This document shows positions 11,118 through 21,582 of a DNA stretch of 64,000 bases, piece by piece. Source of the stretch: Branchipolynoe longqiensis (lineage: Eukaryota > Annelida > Polychaeta > Phyllodocida > Polynoidae); the NCBI GenBank assembly GCA_030323885.1, contig CM059198.1, positions 9,818,086 through 9,882,085 of the forward strand, read 5' to 3'. Position 1 is the first letter of the stretch. Every line of letters begins with the position of its first letter. The position numbers were made by a program, and so were the translations under genes. The notes under the pieces are model-generated. The model saw nothing but the letters and a program-made list of their open reading frames with translations. It had not been told where the DNA came from and searched no databases.

Positions 11118-11207
11118 ACGTTTGTCACTGTTGTTTAACGTACTTACACCATGTTTGACTCATGGTAATCTATCCTACGTTCAACTACATTTAACTACAT
11201 TCAGTAA
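11118..11207. other. T2 interior between the two nested elements
   Basis: AACGTTTGTCACTGTTG and CCTACGTTCAACTACATTTA belong to the right arm of T2. They complement its left-arm words and separate T3 from T4. Confidence 0.6.
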
Positions 11208-11794
11208 TGGCCCTGTCACATTACAATGCTTCTCGCCGGCGCGCTGCCAATGCACAAAAAAGTCGAGAAACGTCAAACTTTTCGGCGCGGTGAGAACAAG
11301 TTTGACGTCAGCGGAACGTGTTGGTAGCGTGCGGCCGATGTTGTGGTAATGTATATCAACTCATGAGAACAAAAAAAAGTGTTGGCGCTCCATCCTGATA
11401 TGACCTTAGATGTAGCTCGGATGTAAAACAACAAAACAACAATTTGGCACAACATGTCGGAATGACCATCATGCGCATGCGGCATGCGCATACCATTCAC
11501 ATAATGTTATTCCAGCGCGTCCAACGGATCTCGACGTGCGCCTAATGTCCCCATAATGTTGGCACCCACACGTTGGCATACGTCAAAGGTTTTGTGCAAG
11601 CACAACAATTTTAACGTGCCATGACGTGTGCCATGACGCATGCCACCGATCCCCGCCGACCATCACCATCCATCAACGTATAACAGTGTGCGCCTAACGT
11701 GTGCGTACTGCTTCCTGATGTGTCCCGAAGTTCCGCCCAAAAATCACATACGTCGACGAGTGTTGGCGAGAAGCGTCATAATATGACAGGGCTA
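11208..11794. mobile_element. GTCACA element T4, nested in T2
   Basis: The left end GGCCCTGTCACATTACAATG and the right end CATAATATGACAGGGCT are flanked by TAA on both sides (11205-11207, 11795-11797). Subterminal CTTCTCGCCGGCGCG pairs with GTGTTGGCGAGAAGCG. A short SINE-A tail fragment (11387-11441) sits inside it. Confidence 0.8.
11387..11441 (+). mobile_element. SINE-A tail fragment inside T4
   Basis: CATCCTGATATGACCTTAGA, TGTAGCTCGGATGTAAAACA and an A/C tail, about 55 bp. Confidence 0.75.
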
Positions 11795-11825
11795 TAACGT
11801 GTATGTGACCAGGGCTTAAGAGTTG

Positions 11826-11969
11826 ATTAGTTGGTTGTTGGAATTTTACGTTCTGGCCACATCTAAGGTCATATCAGGACGTGTAGCGACTTGTGGCAGT
11901 GCACACGCATGGTGACTTTAGAGTGCTGCCCCACTGGGAGACCAGGCCACCAGCACCATGACCCAATAG
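11826..11969 (-). mobile_element. SINE-A, truncated 3' part
   Basis: It begins TTGGTTGTTGGAATTTTACG and runs through CAGGCCACCAGCACCATGAC, then stops. The 5' half is missing. Confidence 0.88.
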
Positions 11970-12000
11970 TGACGAAGTCTCGCTAAGAATACACGGTGTG

Positions 12001-12327
12001 ACTGGACGCAGTGCGCAAAATCGGTACAGCGCCGGCTTCCCGTGCGGAAGGTCGAGAGTACAGACCCCAGCCGAGTCAAAGCAATTACTTATAAAAATTA
12101 TACTTGCCGTTACCTAGTCTGGGGCTCGGCATTAATAGGAAAGGGCAAGGACTGGTTAGCTTAGTGTCAGGATAATGTGACTGAGTGTGATATCAGGTCA
12201 TCGTGTCGGCAGTCTGGTCTCCCAGTGGGGCAGCACTATGAAGTTGCCATGAGTGCACACAGTCACAAGTCGGTACCCATCCTGATATGACCTTAGATGT
12301 TGCCAGGATGTAAATAAAACAAAAAAC
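12001..12327 (+). mobile_element. SINE-A, near full-length
   Basis: The tRNA-like head (GGACGCAGTGCGCAAAATCG, GGCTTCCCGTGCGGAAGGTC) is followed by AGTCAAAGCAATTACTTA. The body is complete through CCTTAGATGTTGCCAGGATG and an AAATAAAACAAAAAA tail. It lies tail-out relative to the truncated minus copy just upstream. Confidence 0.9.
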
Positions 12328-12565
12328 TGTGACACTGGTGTCATGAAATAAAATGTGTATATATGAGATGTATAAGATATTATGCGAGTATAAGGATACA
12401 AAAGGGAATTGTTATTATATTGTTGTGCTCTATAAGACGCAAGACTGTACTGGTGGTGCCACCTACCTGCCTAATCGCCTCCAATGGATGTTGACAAGAT
12501 GGTCTCAGTTGCATCTGAGGAGTTTGATAAATATACATAGATATATATGTATGCAAAATGTAATT
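12328..12565. other. no feature seen
   Basis: AT-rich, with a short TATATAT run near 12540. No gene or repeat recognised. Confidence 0.45.
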
Positions 12566-13523
12566 AGCGGTTTTATTTCGAATTAAAATAAAGGGAGATG
12601 GAGGAGCATTGTGGAGGGATGACTGGACGAGGTGGCCGAATCGGGAGGAAGGGGAGGGGTGGAGGGTGGTGATTTATAGGGAATGGAGAGAGGGAGTTGC
12701 AGGAGTGGGGTGGAGTTGGGTGGCGGGTGGGGGGGGGGAGGAGGAGGAGTGTAGTGGTTTATATGGAAGGGAGACAGGGAGGTTGAGGAGTGGGGTGGAG
12801 GTGGGTGGTGGTGGGGGGGGGGGAGGAGTGTAGTGGTTTATATGGAAGGGAGAGAGGGATGTTGAGGAGTGGGGTGGAGGTGGGTGGTGGTGGGGGGAGG
12901 AGGTGGAGTGTAGTGGTTTATATGGAAGGTCGAGAGGGGGGTTGAGGAGTGGGGTGGAGGTGCGGGGGAGGAGGGTAGTGGTTTATAGGAAGGGAGAGAG
13001 GGCGTTGCAGGAGTGGGGTGGAGGTGGGTGGCAGAGGGGGAGGGTTTATAGGGAAGGGAGAGAGGGAGGTTGAGGAGTGGGGTGTAGGTGCGGGGGGAGG
13101 AGGGGGTCAGGAGGGTGGTGGTTTATAGGGAAGGGGGAGAGGGGGGTTGAGGAGTGGGGTGGAGGTGCGGGGGAGGAGGGTAGTGGTTTATAGGGAAGGG
13201 AGAGAGGGAGTTTAAAGAGTGCGGTGGAGGTGGGAGGTAAGGTGAGGGGAGGAGTGGGTGGGAAGTGCCAAGGGGTAGTGGGAGGAGAATGGAGGAGGGA
13301 GGAGGGAGGAGGGAGGTGGAGGGAGAGGGGAGGAGGGATGTGGAGGGGAAGTAGGAGGGGAGAGGCAGGGACGAGGGGTGATGGAAGAGAGAGGAGGGCG
13401 GACGTTTTATTTCTAAATAAAATCGCCTCTGGTGGGTGTTTTTATTTCGAAATGGAATCAGCATTGGTGGGGGGGGGGGGGGAGATAATTTTGAGGGGGG
13501 CGATTCTATTTCGTGACATGGCC
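12566..13523 (+). mobile_element. family F element with polypurine minisatellite core, copy 1
   Basis: The left edge has GGTTTTATTTCGAATTAAAA. The right edge has TTTTATTTCGAAATGGAATC and then GGGGGGCGATTCTATTTCGT, GACATGGCC. The core of about 800 bp repeats GTGGTTTATAGGGAAGGGAG, AGAGGGAGGTTGAGGAGTGG, GGTGGAGGTG with variable G runs, unit about 65-80 bp. The plus strand is almost all purine. The same edges flank related cores at 18265-18801 and 50788-51130. The 135- and 170-codon open frames here arise from the core. Confidence 0.8.
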
Positions 13524-13719
13524 TTGGACAGCGGAGTGCCCGCCGAGCGCTGCCAGCCACTGGACGTGGAAACAAGCCATGCCGCCCACCATCAGCAGCA
13601 CCTCGATGGCCACAACCGCGTCTTAATGTGATCACTGTGATCTATGGGTGCATGATTAAATCAGGGCGCCGCGGCGCGTTAGTTGTAGGGACGCCCCACC
13701 CCGTGGGGGAGGGACAACG
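13524..13719. other. no feature seen
   Basis: GC-rich spacer with GCGCCGCGGCGCG near 13665. No repeat or gene recognised. Confidence 0.4.
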
Positions 13720-13830
13720 CTTGTTGGTTGGTTGGGTGTTGGAGTTTTAAGTCCTGGCAACATCAAAGGTCCATATCAGGACGGGTACTCCATAGTGCTG
13801 CCCCACTGGGAAATCAGACCACCGGCACCC
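13720..13830 (-). mobile_element. SINE-A, truncated 3' part
   Basis: GGAGTTTTAAGTCCTGGCAA, CATCAAAGG, GCTGCCCCACTGGGAAATCA and ACCGGCACC. An internal stretch (the AAGTCGGTACC-side box) is deleted. Confidence 0.85.
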
Positions 13831-13845
13831 TGATTCTGATATATT

Positions 13846-14041
13846 TGAAGTCCAAACATGCTAAATTTATTTCGGCAGGCATGCCAAAACTCTGACACCA
13901 TAGTTTTCTGCGGTAACAGATTCTATTAAATTTCCCTTCTTTGTGGCGACAAATGTTTCTCAGTTAGATACGTAGAATTAAATATAGATAATTATTTTGG
14001 CTTTGAAAATGTAATGCTTTAATCAGACTATGCAGCTTTAA
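13846..14041. mobile_element. MITE-G, partial copy
   Basis: It contains GCCAAAACTCTGACACCATA, CTATTAAATTTCCCTTCTTT and the terminal GACTATGCAGCTTTAA, matching the right half of the complete copy at 57880-58237. Confidence 0.75.
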
Positions 14042-14206
14042 ATACTCAGTAATTATATATTTTTAACTTGTTTTATTTAACAACGCCTCTAGAGCACATT
14101 GGTTTTCACACCATTGACTATGCAGCTTTAACTACGCAGTAAATATATATATTTTAGACTTGTTTTATTTAACAACGCCTCTAGAGCATATTGGTTTTCA
14201 TATCAT
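14026..14206. repeat. 90-bp tandem duplication
   Basis: GACTATGCAGCTTTAA starts at 14026 and again at 14116. Each copy runs through ACTTGTTTTATTTAACAACG to CATTGGTTTTCA. The duplicated block spans the junction of the MITE-G end and the SINE-M end, so it formed after those two became adjacent. Confidence 0.8.
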
Positions 14207-14477
14207 CGGCTATTGGACTTCAAACATATGGTCATTCTGATATATTTCTTTGGAGGAAACCCACTGCCGCTACATAGGCTACTCTTTCTGATAAGCAGCA
14301 AGGGGTATTCTATATGCAATTTCCCACAGACAGGACAGCACATACCACACACCAGTTGTGGACCACTGGTTAGAACGGAAAATAACCCAAACTGCAAATG
14401 TATCCACTGAGCAGGATCGAACGGATGACTGACACCTTCACAGGTGGACACTCTACCACCTGAGCTGTCCCGCTCCC
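14157..14477 (-). mobile_element. SINE-M (mollusc-type tRNA-derived SINE), near full-length
   Basis: On the minus strand it opens with GGAGCGGGACAGCTCAGGTG, a tRNA-like A-box region. A B-box-like TCCGTTCGATCCTG and TGGGTTATTTTCCGTTCTAA follow. Then come TGTGGGAAATTGCATATAGA, GTGGGTTTCCTCCAAAG, CAATAGCCGATGAT and the 3' end TTGTTAAATAAAACAAG. The motif order is what I remember from a SINE widespread in mollusc genomes; the family name is not confirmed. Confidence 0.85.
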
Positions 14478-14881
14478 CTCCACTAATTATACACGCAAAC
14501 TCTGTTATTACAAATCCCTCATGTTAGGAGTACCGCCCCCCCCCGCGCCCCCAGAAAATATCATTAATAGTCTAATGAACTAATGAAGTGACTGACATCA
14601 TTATCATATTTAACTATCCAGTAATTAGACATACAGCTATCCAGATCCTGTTTCAATACCTCACTTTGTCAACACAATTCTCTCATATTAGAAGTATATT
14701 TATTTCCCCTTAGAAAAATCATTTATAATGTAATAAAATGTTCTGAGGAAACTTTGTTTAAATCTTGCCGAAACTCAATCTCTCAAATCAATCTAATGCA
14801 AGATAAAAACGGAGAGAGAGAAAACTGCTGAAAGTTTGGCCAATCATTCACAGGTAAAAATAGCTACCCCTTTGTTGGCAC
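14478..14881. other. no gene; low-copy AT-rich DNA
   Basis: It includes a short C run near 14530. A stretch at about 14590-14830 (TCTCATATTAGAAGTATATT and similar) faintly resembles MITE-G interiors, but I cannot align it confidently. Confidence 0.4.
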
Positions 14882-15214
14882 CGACCGCGGGGGCCTAATG
14901 GGCAGAGCGCAGGCCTCCCATGCTACAGATCGGGAGTTCGATTCCGGTCGAATCAAACCAATGACTTACAGAATTGATACTTGTCACTTCCTAGCTTGGT
15001 GCTTGGCAGTAATAGGATAGGGCAAGGATGGGTTGGCTCAGTGTCAGGATAATGTGACTGATTGGGATATCGGGTCATGGTGCTGGCAGTGTGGTCTCCC
15101 ACTGGGACAGCACTATAAAGTCACCATGAGTGTGCACTGTCACAAGTCAGTACCTGTCCTGATATGACCTTAGATGTTGCCAGAAGGTAAAACTCCAACA
15201 ACCAACCAACTAAC
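14882..15214 (+). mobile_element. SINE-A, near full-length
   Basis: The head is CGACCGCGGGGGCCTAATGG, GCAGAGCGC and B-box GAGTTCGATTCC. The full body follows, with the tail AACTCCAACAACCAACCAAC. This is one of the clearest copies for reading the family structure. Confidence 0.93.
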
Positions 15215-15219
15215 CATCT

Positions 15220-15281
15220 GTCGGCACCCGTCCTGATATGACCTTAGATGTTGCTAGGACACAAACAACAACAAACAAACC
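15220..15281 (+). mobile_element. SINE-A tail fragment
   Basis: CGGCACCCGTCCTGATATGA, CCTTAGATGTTGCTAGGACA and an ACAACAAAC tail directly follow a complete copy, giving a duplicated tail. Confidence 0.85.
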
Positions 15282-15380
15282 AATCTGTTGGCACCGCGTC
15301 TCTATTGCTGCTCAGCGCGCATGCGCGTCGCAGCGTTGAGAAGCAGTGCTTGCACGTGACGGGAAGGAGCCGTGTATTTG

Positions 15381-15710
15381 GGTTGGTTGTTGGAGTTTTT
15401 ACATCCTAGCAACATCTAAGATCATATCAGGACCGGTACCCAGTTGTGACACTGCACACTCATGGCAACTTTATACTGCTGCCCCACTGGAAAATCAGGC
15501 CATCGGCACCTTGACCCAATATCCCACTCAGTCACATTATCCTGACACTGAGCTAACCAGTCCTTGCCCTATTCTATTAATGCAGAGCACCAGGCTAGGA
15601 ATCGACAAGTATCAATTTTCATAAGCCATTGGTTTGACTCGACCAGGAACCTAACTCCCGATCTCTCACACGCGAGGTCTGTGCTCTACAAATTCGGTCA
15701 TCCCGCCCGG
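15381..15710 (-). mobile_element. SINE-A, near full-length
   Basis: It opens GGTTGGTTGTTGGAGTTTTT and ends with the tRNA-like head (TCACACGCGAGGTCTGTGCT, ATTCGGTCATCCCGCCCGG). Confidence 0.92.
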
Positions 15711-15777
15711 TAGGCGGCGTGTGGGCGGAATGGGCCGGGTGGGCGGGGTAGGCGGGGTGGGCGGGGTGGGCAGGCCG
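15711..15777. repeat. GGGCGGGGTGGGC microsatellite
   Basis: A short G-rich array of GGGCGGGGTAGGCGGGGTGG, followed by a TTCTAAG triplication. Confidence 0.85.
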
Positions 15778-16190
15778 GTGTTCTAAGTTCTAAGTTCTAA
15801 CTTTATGATTGTTGATAAAACCATGCGAATCTCACAAGAGTGCCGACCAATGCGGTCCGGCGGGCATTGGTTGTACTGGGGGCGGGCGACCTAGCTAAAC
15901 GGGTGATGCATAGCAAGTAGGCTTCCTGAGTATCTGCAGCTTGAGTTGAATAGCGAGTACCAAGGTTGCGTCAGTAGGGCCCTCTCCATGCTAACAACTC
16001 TTACACGCTTAACCAATTAAGGGGCCGTCCTAAGTTATCAACATTTTCAAGGTAGTACAAAGAGTACTAGTTTTGCAGACCTCCCAACCATCACCCCCCC
16101 CCCCCCCCACCTCCCTTGTCCGAAAGTAGTACATATACCGTATATGTCCCAATAGAAGCATGCTACCCAAATGAAGCACACATCACTATT
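15778..16190. other. no gene seen
   Basis: Low-copy DNA with a 13-15-base C run near 16095. Confidence 0.4.
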
Positions 16191-16199
16191 TCAAGATTG

Positions 16200-16452
16200 A
16201 AAGCACGCACACATTTACAATCATATTCAGACTGAATGCATATCAAATAAGACAATCCCACTTTATTTCAGAGTCACAACAAAAACAAATACAAATTTAC
16301 GATCATATTCAGATTGAATGCACATAAAATAAGACAATCCCACTTTATTTCAGAGTCGCAACAAAAACAAATAGAAATTTACGATCATATTCAGACTGAA
16401 CGCACATAAAATAAGACAATTCCACTTTATTTCAGAGGCACAACAAAAATAA
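16200..16452. repeat. 82-bp tandem repeat, 3 copies
   Basis: TCATATTCAG starts at 16221, 16303 and 16385, 82 bp apart. Each unit continues AATAAGACAATCCCACTTTA, TTTCAGAG and CACAACAAAAACAAAT. Confidence 0.95.
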
Positions 16453-16547
16453 ATCCATGAAATTCTTTAACTTTGAATAGACGCGCATCCATGTGTCTGC
16501 ACTCGCGCAGTGCGCGTCTATTGAGACGTACCCATTTGACTATGGAC

Positions 16548-16750
16548 ACAGATGAGATGGCTGAATTAGTATAAGGGTGTAAGTATAAGTAGGTAATGGG
16601 AGATGAACTCCTGGGTTCAAACCCTGGTTGAGTCAAAGTAATAACTTAAAAATTGATACTTGTTGCTATTTGGGACTGGCATTTCGCATTACTAGGATAG
16701 TGCTTGGAGCGTTGGAATGAGGAAGACCAATTGTCCATGATTGAAATTGG
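16548..16750 (+). mobile_element. SINE-B, near full-length
   Basis: The tRNA-like head has B-box GGGTTCAAACCC and then GAGTCAAAGTAATAACTTA. After the ATTACTAGGATAG segment it switches to the SINE-B tail (GCGTTGGAATGAGGAAGACC, AATTGTCCATGATTGAAATT). Confidence 0.85.
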
Positions 16751-16778
16751 CACATATATACACCACTCACCATATACC

Positions 16779-17124
16779 AGACGGGATGGCCGAATGAGTT
16801 GAGCGTCCGTCTCCCGTTTTGGTAGATCGTGGGATTCGAACCCATGGATTCGAACCTTGGTCGACTCAAACCAATGACTTAAAAAATTATACCTGTCGCT
16901 TTCTAGCCAGGCACCCGACATTATTAGGATAGGGCAAGGACTGGTTGGCTCAGTGTGAGGATAATGTGACTGAGTGGGATATCAGGTCATGGTGGACTGG
17001 TCTCCCAGTGGGGCAGCACTGTACAGTCGCGATGAGTGAGCACTGCTACAACTTATACAAGTCGATTCCCGTCCTGATATGACCATAGTTGTTTCTAGGA
17101 CGTAAAACCACAAACAAGCAAACA
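16779..17124 (+). mobile_element. SINE-A, full-length
   Basis: Head AGACGGGATGGCCGAATGAG, TTGAGCGTCCGTCTCCCG, GTGGGATTCGAACCCATGG. The full body is present. The tail is GGACGTAAAACCACAAACAA. Confidence 0.93.
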
Positions 17125-17182
17125 GGCACTCACTATTCGCTGAACTCCAGAAATGATGGTGACCATTTATTTCAGACAATTA

Positions 17183-17503
17183 GACTGGACGCGGTAGCCG
17201 AATGGGTAGAGCGAAGGATTCCCGTGTGGAAGATCGGAAGCTGAGTCAAACCAAAGACATATCAAATTGATACTTGTCGCTATCTAGCCTGGCACTCTGC
17301 ACTAATAGGATAAGACTTGGACTGGCTTAGCACAGTATCAGCATAATGTGACTGTGCGGGATATCGGGTCATGGTGCTGGTGGCCTGTTTTTGTTAGTGG
17401 GGCAGCAGTACAAATTCACCATGAGTGTGCACCGTCACAAGTCAGTACCTCTCCTGATATGACCATATTTGTTTCTAGGACGTGAAACCCAAAACAAACA
17501 AAC
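17183..17503 (+). mobile_element. SINE-A, near full-length
   Basis: Head ACTGGACGCGGTAGCCGAAT, GGGTAGAGCGAAGGATTCCC; the B-box segment is partly deleted. The body and tail are complete. It is the second half of a SINE-plus-flank repeat with 16779-17182. Confidence 0.9.
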
Positions 17504-17560
17504 ATGCACTCCCTATTCGCTTAGCTGCAAAAATAACAATTTACTTGGGACAACTAAGAC

Positions 17561-17619
17561 GTGACATCTGCAGCACACTTACTAAGACATGACATCTGCA
17601 GCACACTTCCTAAGCTAAA
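17561..17619. repeat. 30-bp duplication
   Basis: CTAAGACGTGACATCTGCAG, CACACTTA is followed directly by CTAAGACATGACATCTGCAG, CACACTTC. Confidence 0.9.
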
Positions 17620-18264
17620 TAAGAGGCAACACAACCATAGCATATTAGCTACTAACACTTGACCATGCATGCATGCTATTTCTTCCAAAGGGGTTCACTG
17701 AACTAGTTTTAGCAATCGTATAAGTAAACCACACCAAACATCATATTAGACTTGTTAGCATATTAGACTTGTTAGCGAAGTATAGGATTTAATCTGCATA
17801 AAATTCTACTAAGAGAATAGCTTCATATTCACCATGTATATTAGTACAAAATTACCCTAACCATGTCACTGATAATATAAAATGTACACCCTGTTATCTC
17901 TCAGCGCTGTTCAGTAATGGCACTATTCTTCTTTTTTCTTCTTTGTTTTTTGTCTTTGTATCAAACTCTATTTTGATGTTAGACTATAATAAACGTGAAT
18001 GAATGTAACATGATGTGGTCAGAAGACCAGTGCCTCTGCCCTGAAAAAAACCCTTTATTGACTGAATAAAATTATTATTTAGCAAAAAGATTATTATTTA
18101 CCACAAAAAGAGACATCTAACCTGCTAACTGTGCATGCTGCGATTGAGCTGCTTGGACTGTTGGGTTGAGGTAGTGACGGGACCTCAGGGCCACAGTCTC
18201 AACTGACTGCACACACACCCGAGATCGATTCTACACGAGTGACTTCCGGTCGCTGTATTAGGGG
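17620..18264. other. low-copy DNA; possible LINE 3' remnant
   Basis: The stretch 17890-18060 has a T-rich run, TAATAAACGTGAATGAATG and GGTCAGAAGACCAGTGC, which is also seen near 7120. This could be the 3' end of an old LINE, but there is no open frame. No gene seen. Confidence 0.35.
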
Positions 18265-18801
18265 GCCGGTGTCACGAAATATAATCGCCCCCCTCACAAT
18301 TCTATTTCCAAATAAAATCATCCATGGAGATTTTATTTAGAAATAAAACTCCCTTCTCATCCCATCGCCTCCCCTCACCTCCCTCCTCCCCTCCGCATCC
18401 ACCTCCCTCCTCCCACCACCTCCCATCTGCCCTCCTCACCTCCCACTACCTCTTCCTATCATCCTACCATTTCTTCCATCTCCCTCTATCCCTTCCCTAT
18501 AAACCACCACGCTCATGCCCCCCTCCCCTCCCACGTCCACCCCACTCCTCCTCCTCCGTCTCTCACTTCCCTATGAACCACCATCCTCCTCTCCCCTCCC
18601 CTCCAACCTCCTCCCCACTCCCCCACATCCCTCTCCTTTCCCTATAAACTACCAACCTCCTCTTACCTCCCACCTCCTCCCCACTCCTCCACATCCCTCT
18701 CACTTCCCTATAAACCACCAACCCCCTCCCCCTCCACTCCGCTCCCACCTCCACTGCACTCATCCACCTCCTTCTATTTTATTTTGAAATAAAACTGCCG
18801 G
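18265..18801 (-). mobile_element. family F element with polypurine/polypyrimidine core, copy 2
   Basis: The edges GCCGGTGTCACGAAATATAA, TCGCCCCCCTCACAATTCTA and ATTTTATTTTGAAATAAAAC match the edges of the copies at 12566 and 50788, in reverse orientation. The core is pyrimidine-rich on the plus strand: CTTCCCTATAAACCACCA with C/T runs. Confidence 0.8.
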
Positions 18802-18991
18802 TATTATGTGATGTTTATGTGATGTTTAAGTGATGTTTGGAAGCTTTCACACTGTATTATATTCTACGTCGTCTACTGTACAGATCTGTTATTAATTGTT
18901 CATCTATTATGCAACTGGGCCAATTGTGTCGCCCTCTGCCTGCAAACGCTGTACCTTGTATGGCGGCGCTCACTCACTCTGTGTAGTATAT

Positions 18992-19326
18992 TTGTTTGTT
19001 GTTGTTTTACGTCCTAGCAACATCTAAGGTTATATCAGAACAGGTACCGACTTGTGACAGTGCGCACACATGGCGATTTTATAGTGCTGCCCCACTGGAA
19101 GACCAGGCCACCAGCACCATGACCTGATATCCCACTCAGTCACATTATCCTGACACTGAGCCAACTAGTCCTTGTCCTATCTTAATAATGCCGAGTGCCA
19201 GGCTAGGAAGCGACAAGTATATATTTTTAAGTTATTGGTTTGACTCGACCAGAGTTCGAACCAACGACCCCATGATCTACCAACATGGGAGATGGCCGCT
19301 CTAACTCATTCCGCCATCCCGTCTGG
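18992..19326 (-). mobile_element. SINE-A, full-length
   Basis: From the tail GTTGTTGTTTTACGTCCTAG to the head (GGGTTGCCGAA-equivalent; plus-strand CATTCCGCCATCCCGTCTGG). All body boxes are present. Confidence 0.92.
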
Positions 19327-20043
19327 TCTCTATGTAGTATAACAAAAGACAGACGAAGGGGAATGGTGCCAATCTTTAATGACTCATGGCTGAGCATTAT
19401 ACTTTAGAGGCTCTCTCAGTACAAACAAGAGTACAAATTATGATCACAAATTACGGTTTCTCCAGCGTGAATGGCAGAAAGTCCTGCAGGTGGCGCTGCA
19501 GTCGTGCACAGGCGAGACAAATGAGTAGTACGCATCATTATCCCCCCACCACCCACCCCAATGGGCCCCCCTCCCCTTCCACCACCCTTAACCATCATGA
19601 AAAACCCATCAACACACCGAACATCCTACACAACTATCAACCTGTTTAAATACATTGAACAATATATAAGACAGACAAGTGTCTTGTCAACTATAAACTT
19701 ACCTTCTTTTATAAGAGAAAAATGTAACCCACAATGATTGTTCGAGTTGCACTAAGTATACACTTTCTACTCGGTGCTGCTCCCCATTTCAGCATGAACG
19801 ACACTGACTGGTGTTGTACATTATACAGCAGGAGCCACTCCCTTAATTCTACAGGATCAGTGTTGTAACTAATACAGCACTGATCAAACTTAGATTATTT
19901 AGACTGTCAACTACACTAGTAAGATGGCTGGAGGACAAATGCTCCGGCGCTGACAAATGTCATATTCAGATGAATAAAAATAAAATTCAAAAAATAAAAT
20001 AAATGAGTGTACAGAATATTTGGTTTACTAATACACATATAAA
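19327..20043. other. low-copy DNA, no gene recognised
   Basis: The open frame at 19386-19649 (87 codons) has no recognisable domain and overlaps a CCACCACCCACCCC run. Nothing else seen. Confidence 0.45.
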
Positions 20044-20272
20044 AAGTTCAGGCACAAAATCACATAAATGTCAATTCAAAATGTTAATTTAATTAAAAAA
20101 TATGTACCTGTAGGTAAGCTTAATTCTCACTAATTCCACTTTTCTTGTGATGAAATGATTATGGAGCAATGAACCAACAAAATAGGAACATTACAAACAA
20201 AAAAAACTTGTTGAATGTTTCCAACGTTTATCTCAATTTTTCGATTGGCGTTTACAGGTTTTGCACTTTTTG
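20044..20272. mobile_element. MITE-C, copy 2 (inverted)
   Basis: The ends AGTTCAGGCACAAAATCACA and TCGATTGGCGTTTACAGGTT, TTGCAC match MITE-C. The interior is reversed relative to the copies at 2782 and 34210 (TTCTCACTAATTCCACTTTT). Confidence 0.8.
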
Positions 20273-20486
20273 TTGTTGTTTGTTTTTGTGATCAATTTAT
20301 TTACCCTGCTCATAACCAGATAACGGATAAGTGTGTTAACACTAGCTTTCACCCTTGAACAGCACTAGTCCAATTTGATGCACCTGGATTATATAATCAT
20401 ATATATTCCAAATATATAACTGAAACAATATATAATAATCCTCCACCCATTTATATATGCATAATTAATTATACTTTATATATGTA

Positions 20487-20797
20487 TGTTGTTGTTGTTG
20501 AAGATTTATACTGCCTATCATGGATAAGCCTGAATAGGCTTGTTTTCACCATTAGACAGTTTGTCAATAGAAAGCCCGAGCCTACACTTTTACCGACCCA
20601 AGGGATTTTTTACCCCCCCACACCACCTAGACGTGGTATGAGAGCAACTGGCCTTTGATGACGCTGTAAGTTATACACAGCAGTGGAAATCCAAATTGGC
20701 AGAGGTGGGGGCACATGGAATCGAACCACTGACCTTCAGATTAGGAGTCCGACCTAGAAAAAAGTCAGACACTCTAACCACTCCGCCACAGAGAACA
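20487..20797 (-). mobile_element. SINE-D (Ser/Leu-tRNA-like head)
   Basis: On the minus strand, GTTCTCTGTGGCGGAGTGGT, TAGAGTGTCTGAC is an A box. GTCAGTGGTTCGATTCCATG contains a canonical B box GGTTCGATTCC. The body contains AAAAAATCCCTTGGGTCGGT and the 3' end is rich in AACAACAACA. The long variable-arm region and the decayed 5' end rule out a functional tRNA. Confidence 0.8.
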
Positions 20798-21369
20798 CCG
20801 CAATGTATATTTGTTCGGCGGTACAGTGAGTGTAGGTAGGGGGAAAGTGGTGTGTGTGTGCAGACAGGTGGCGCCCCCCAATGGATCTGAGTGTGAGTAG
20901 GATGGAAGTGTAGGTGAATAGATAGGTTCCTCCAGTAAATGACTGAGGGAGGTGTTAGGGCTGAGGAGCAGATGGAAGCATCCAGCCTTATTTTACTCGT
21001 ATAATGGCTTACACAGCATATATATATATATACATATATATATATAATTAAGCGAACAGGAAATGCGAAGAGAAACTAGACTTGGCTTGGGTTGAGTTTA
21101 TTTTCTCTGGCAGGAAAATATATGCCCTACCGATAAAGACAAAATTTGAAGTGAGGCAGGGAGACCGTTAGTGCCAGTTCTCAGGCAAGGGGGAGGAGAG
21201 AGTGCCTGGTTACAGGGGGGCCTGTTCAGAATAAGGGGTGTTGGGAAGCGAGCAGGTGCCCAGAAGGAGCACCGAAACATTAGGGGCTATTCTTTATTTA
21301 TATTCACATAATCACGTATATAGCACATATATATACACATATATATGTACATAGGAACATATATCAAGG
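20798..21369. other. low-copy DNA with TATATA microsatellites
   Basis: TA/CATA runs at about 21016-21050 and 21318-21350. No gene or named repeat recognised. Confidence 0.45.
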
Positions 21370-21437
21370 ACGGGTTTCATTTCTAAATATATTTAACGTA
21401 GAAAATGTTGAGGGGCGATTCTATTTGGCGACACCGG
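21370..21437 (+). mobile_element. family F remnant without the minisatellite core
   Basis: TTTCATTTCTAAATATATTT is joined almost directly to TGAGGGGCGATTCTATTTGG, CGACACCGGC. Both edges of the F family are here, about 20 bp apart, with no purine array between them. Confidence 0.65.
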
Positions 21438-21582
21438 CGGTTGTTGGGGTCAGTGCGTCCCCTGGCGACACGCCCGGATTCACGCTAAGTGAGCGTCCTC
21501 CCGACCCGGGCTGACCGTCTTTACTTCGCCATCAGCCGGTGGACGGGGCGGGTCGTGAAACAGCCATCAACCGCGTGGTGCA

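Larger units (their letters stand above)
10022..11816. mobile_element. GTCACA element T2 (outer, word CGTAGTTGAA), host of two nested elements
   Basis: The left end GGCCCAGTCACATACACG and the right end CGTGTATGTGACCAGGGCT are bounded by TAA on both sides (10019-10021, 11817-11819). The left arm is rich in CGTAGTTGAACATAGTTGA. The right arm holds the complement (CCTACGTTCAACTACATT at 11174). Elements T3 and T4 interrupt it. Removing them would leave about 500 bp of quasi-palindromic DNA. No coding capacity is visible. Confidence 0.82.

Noticed and set aside
20700..20797. Possible Ser/Leu tRNA gene on the minus strand
   Set aside because: Good B box but an interrupted variable region and a SINE body attached; no acceptor stem pairing.
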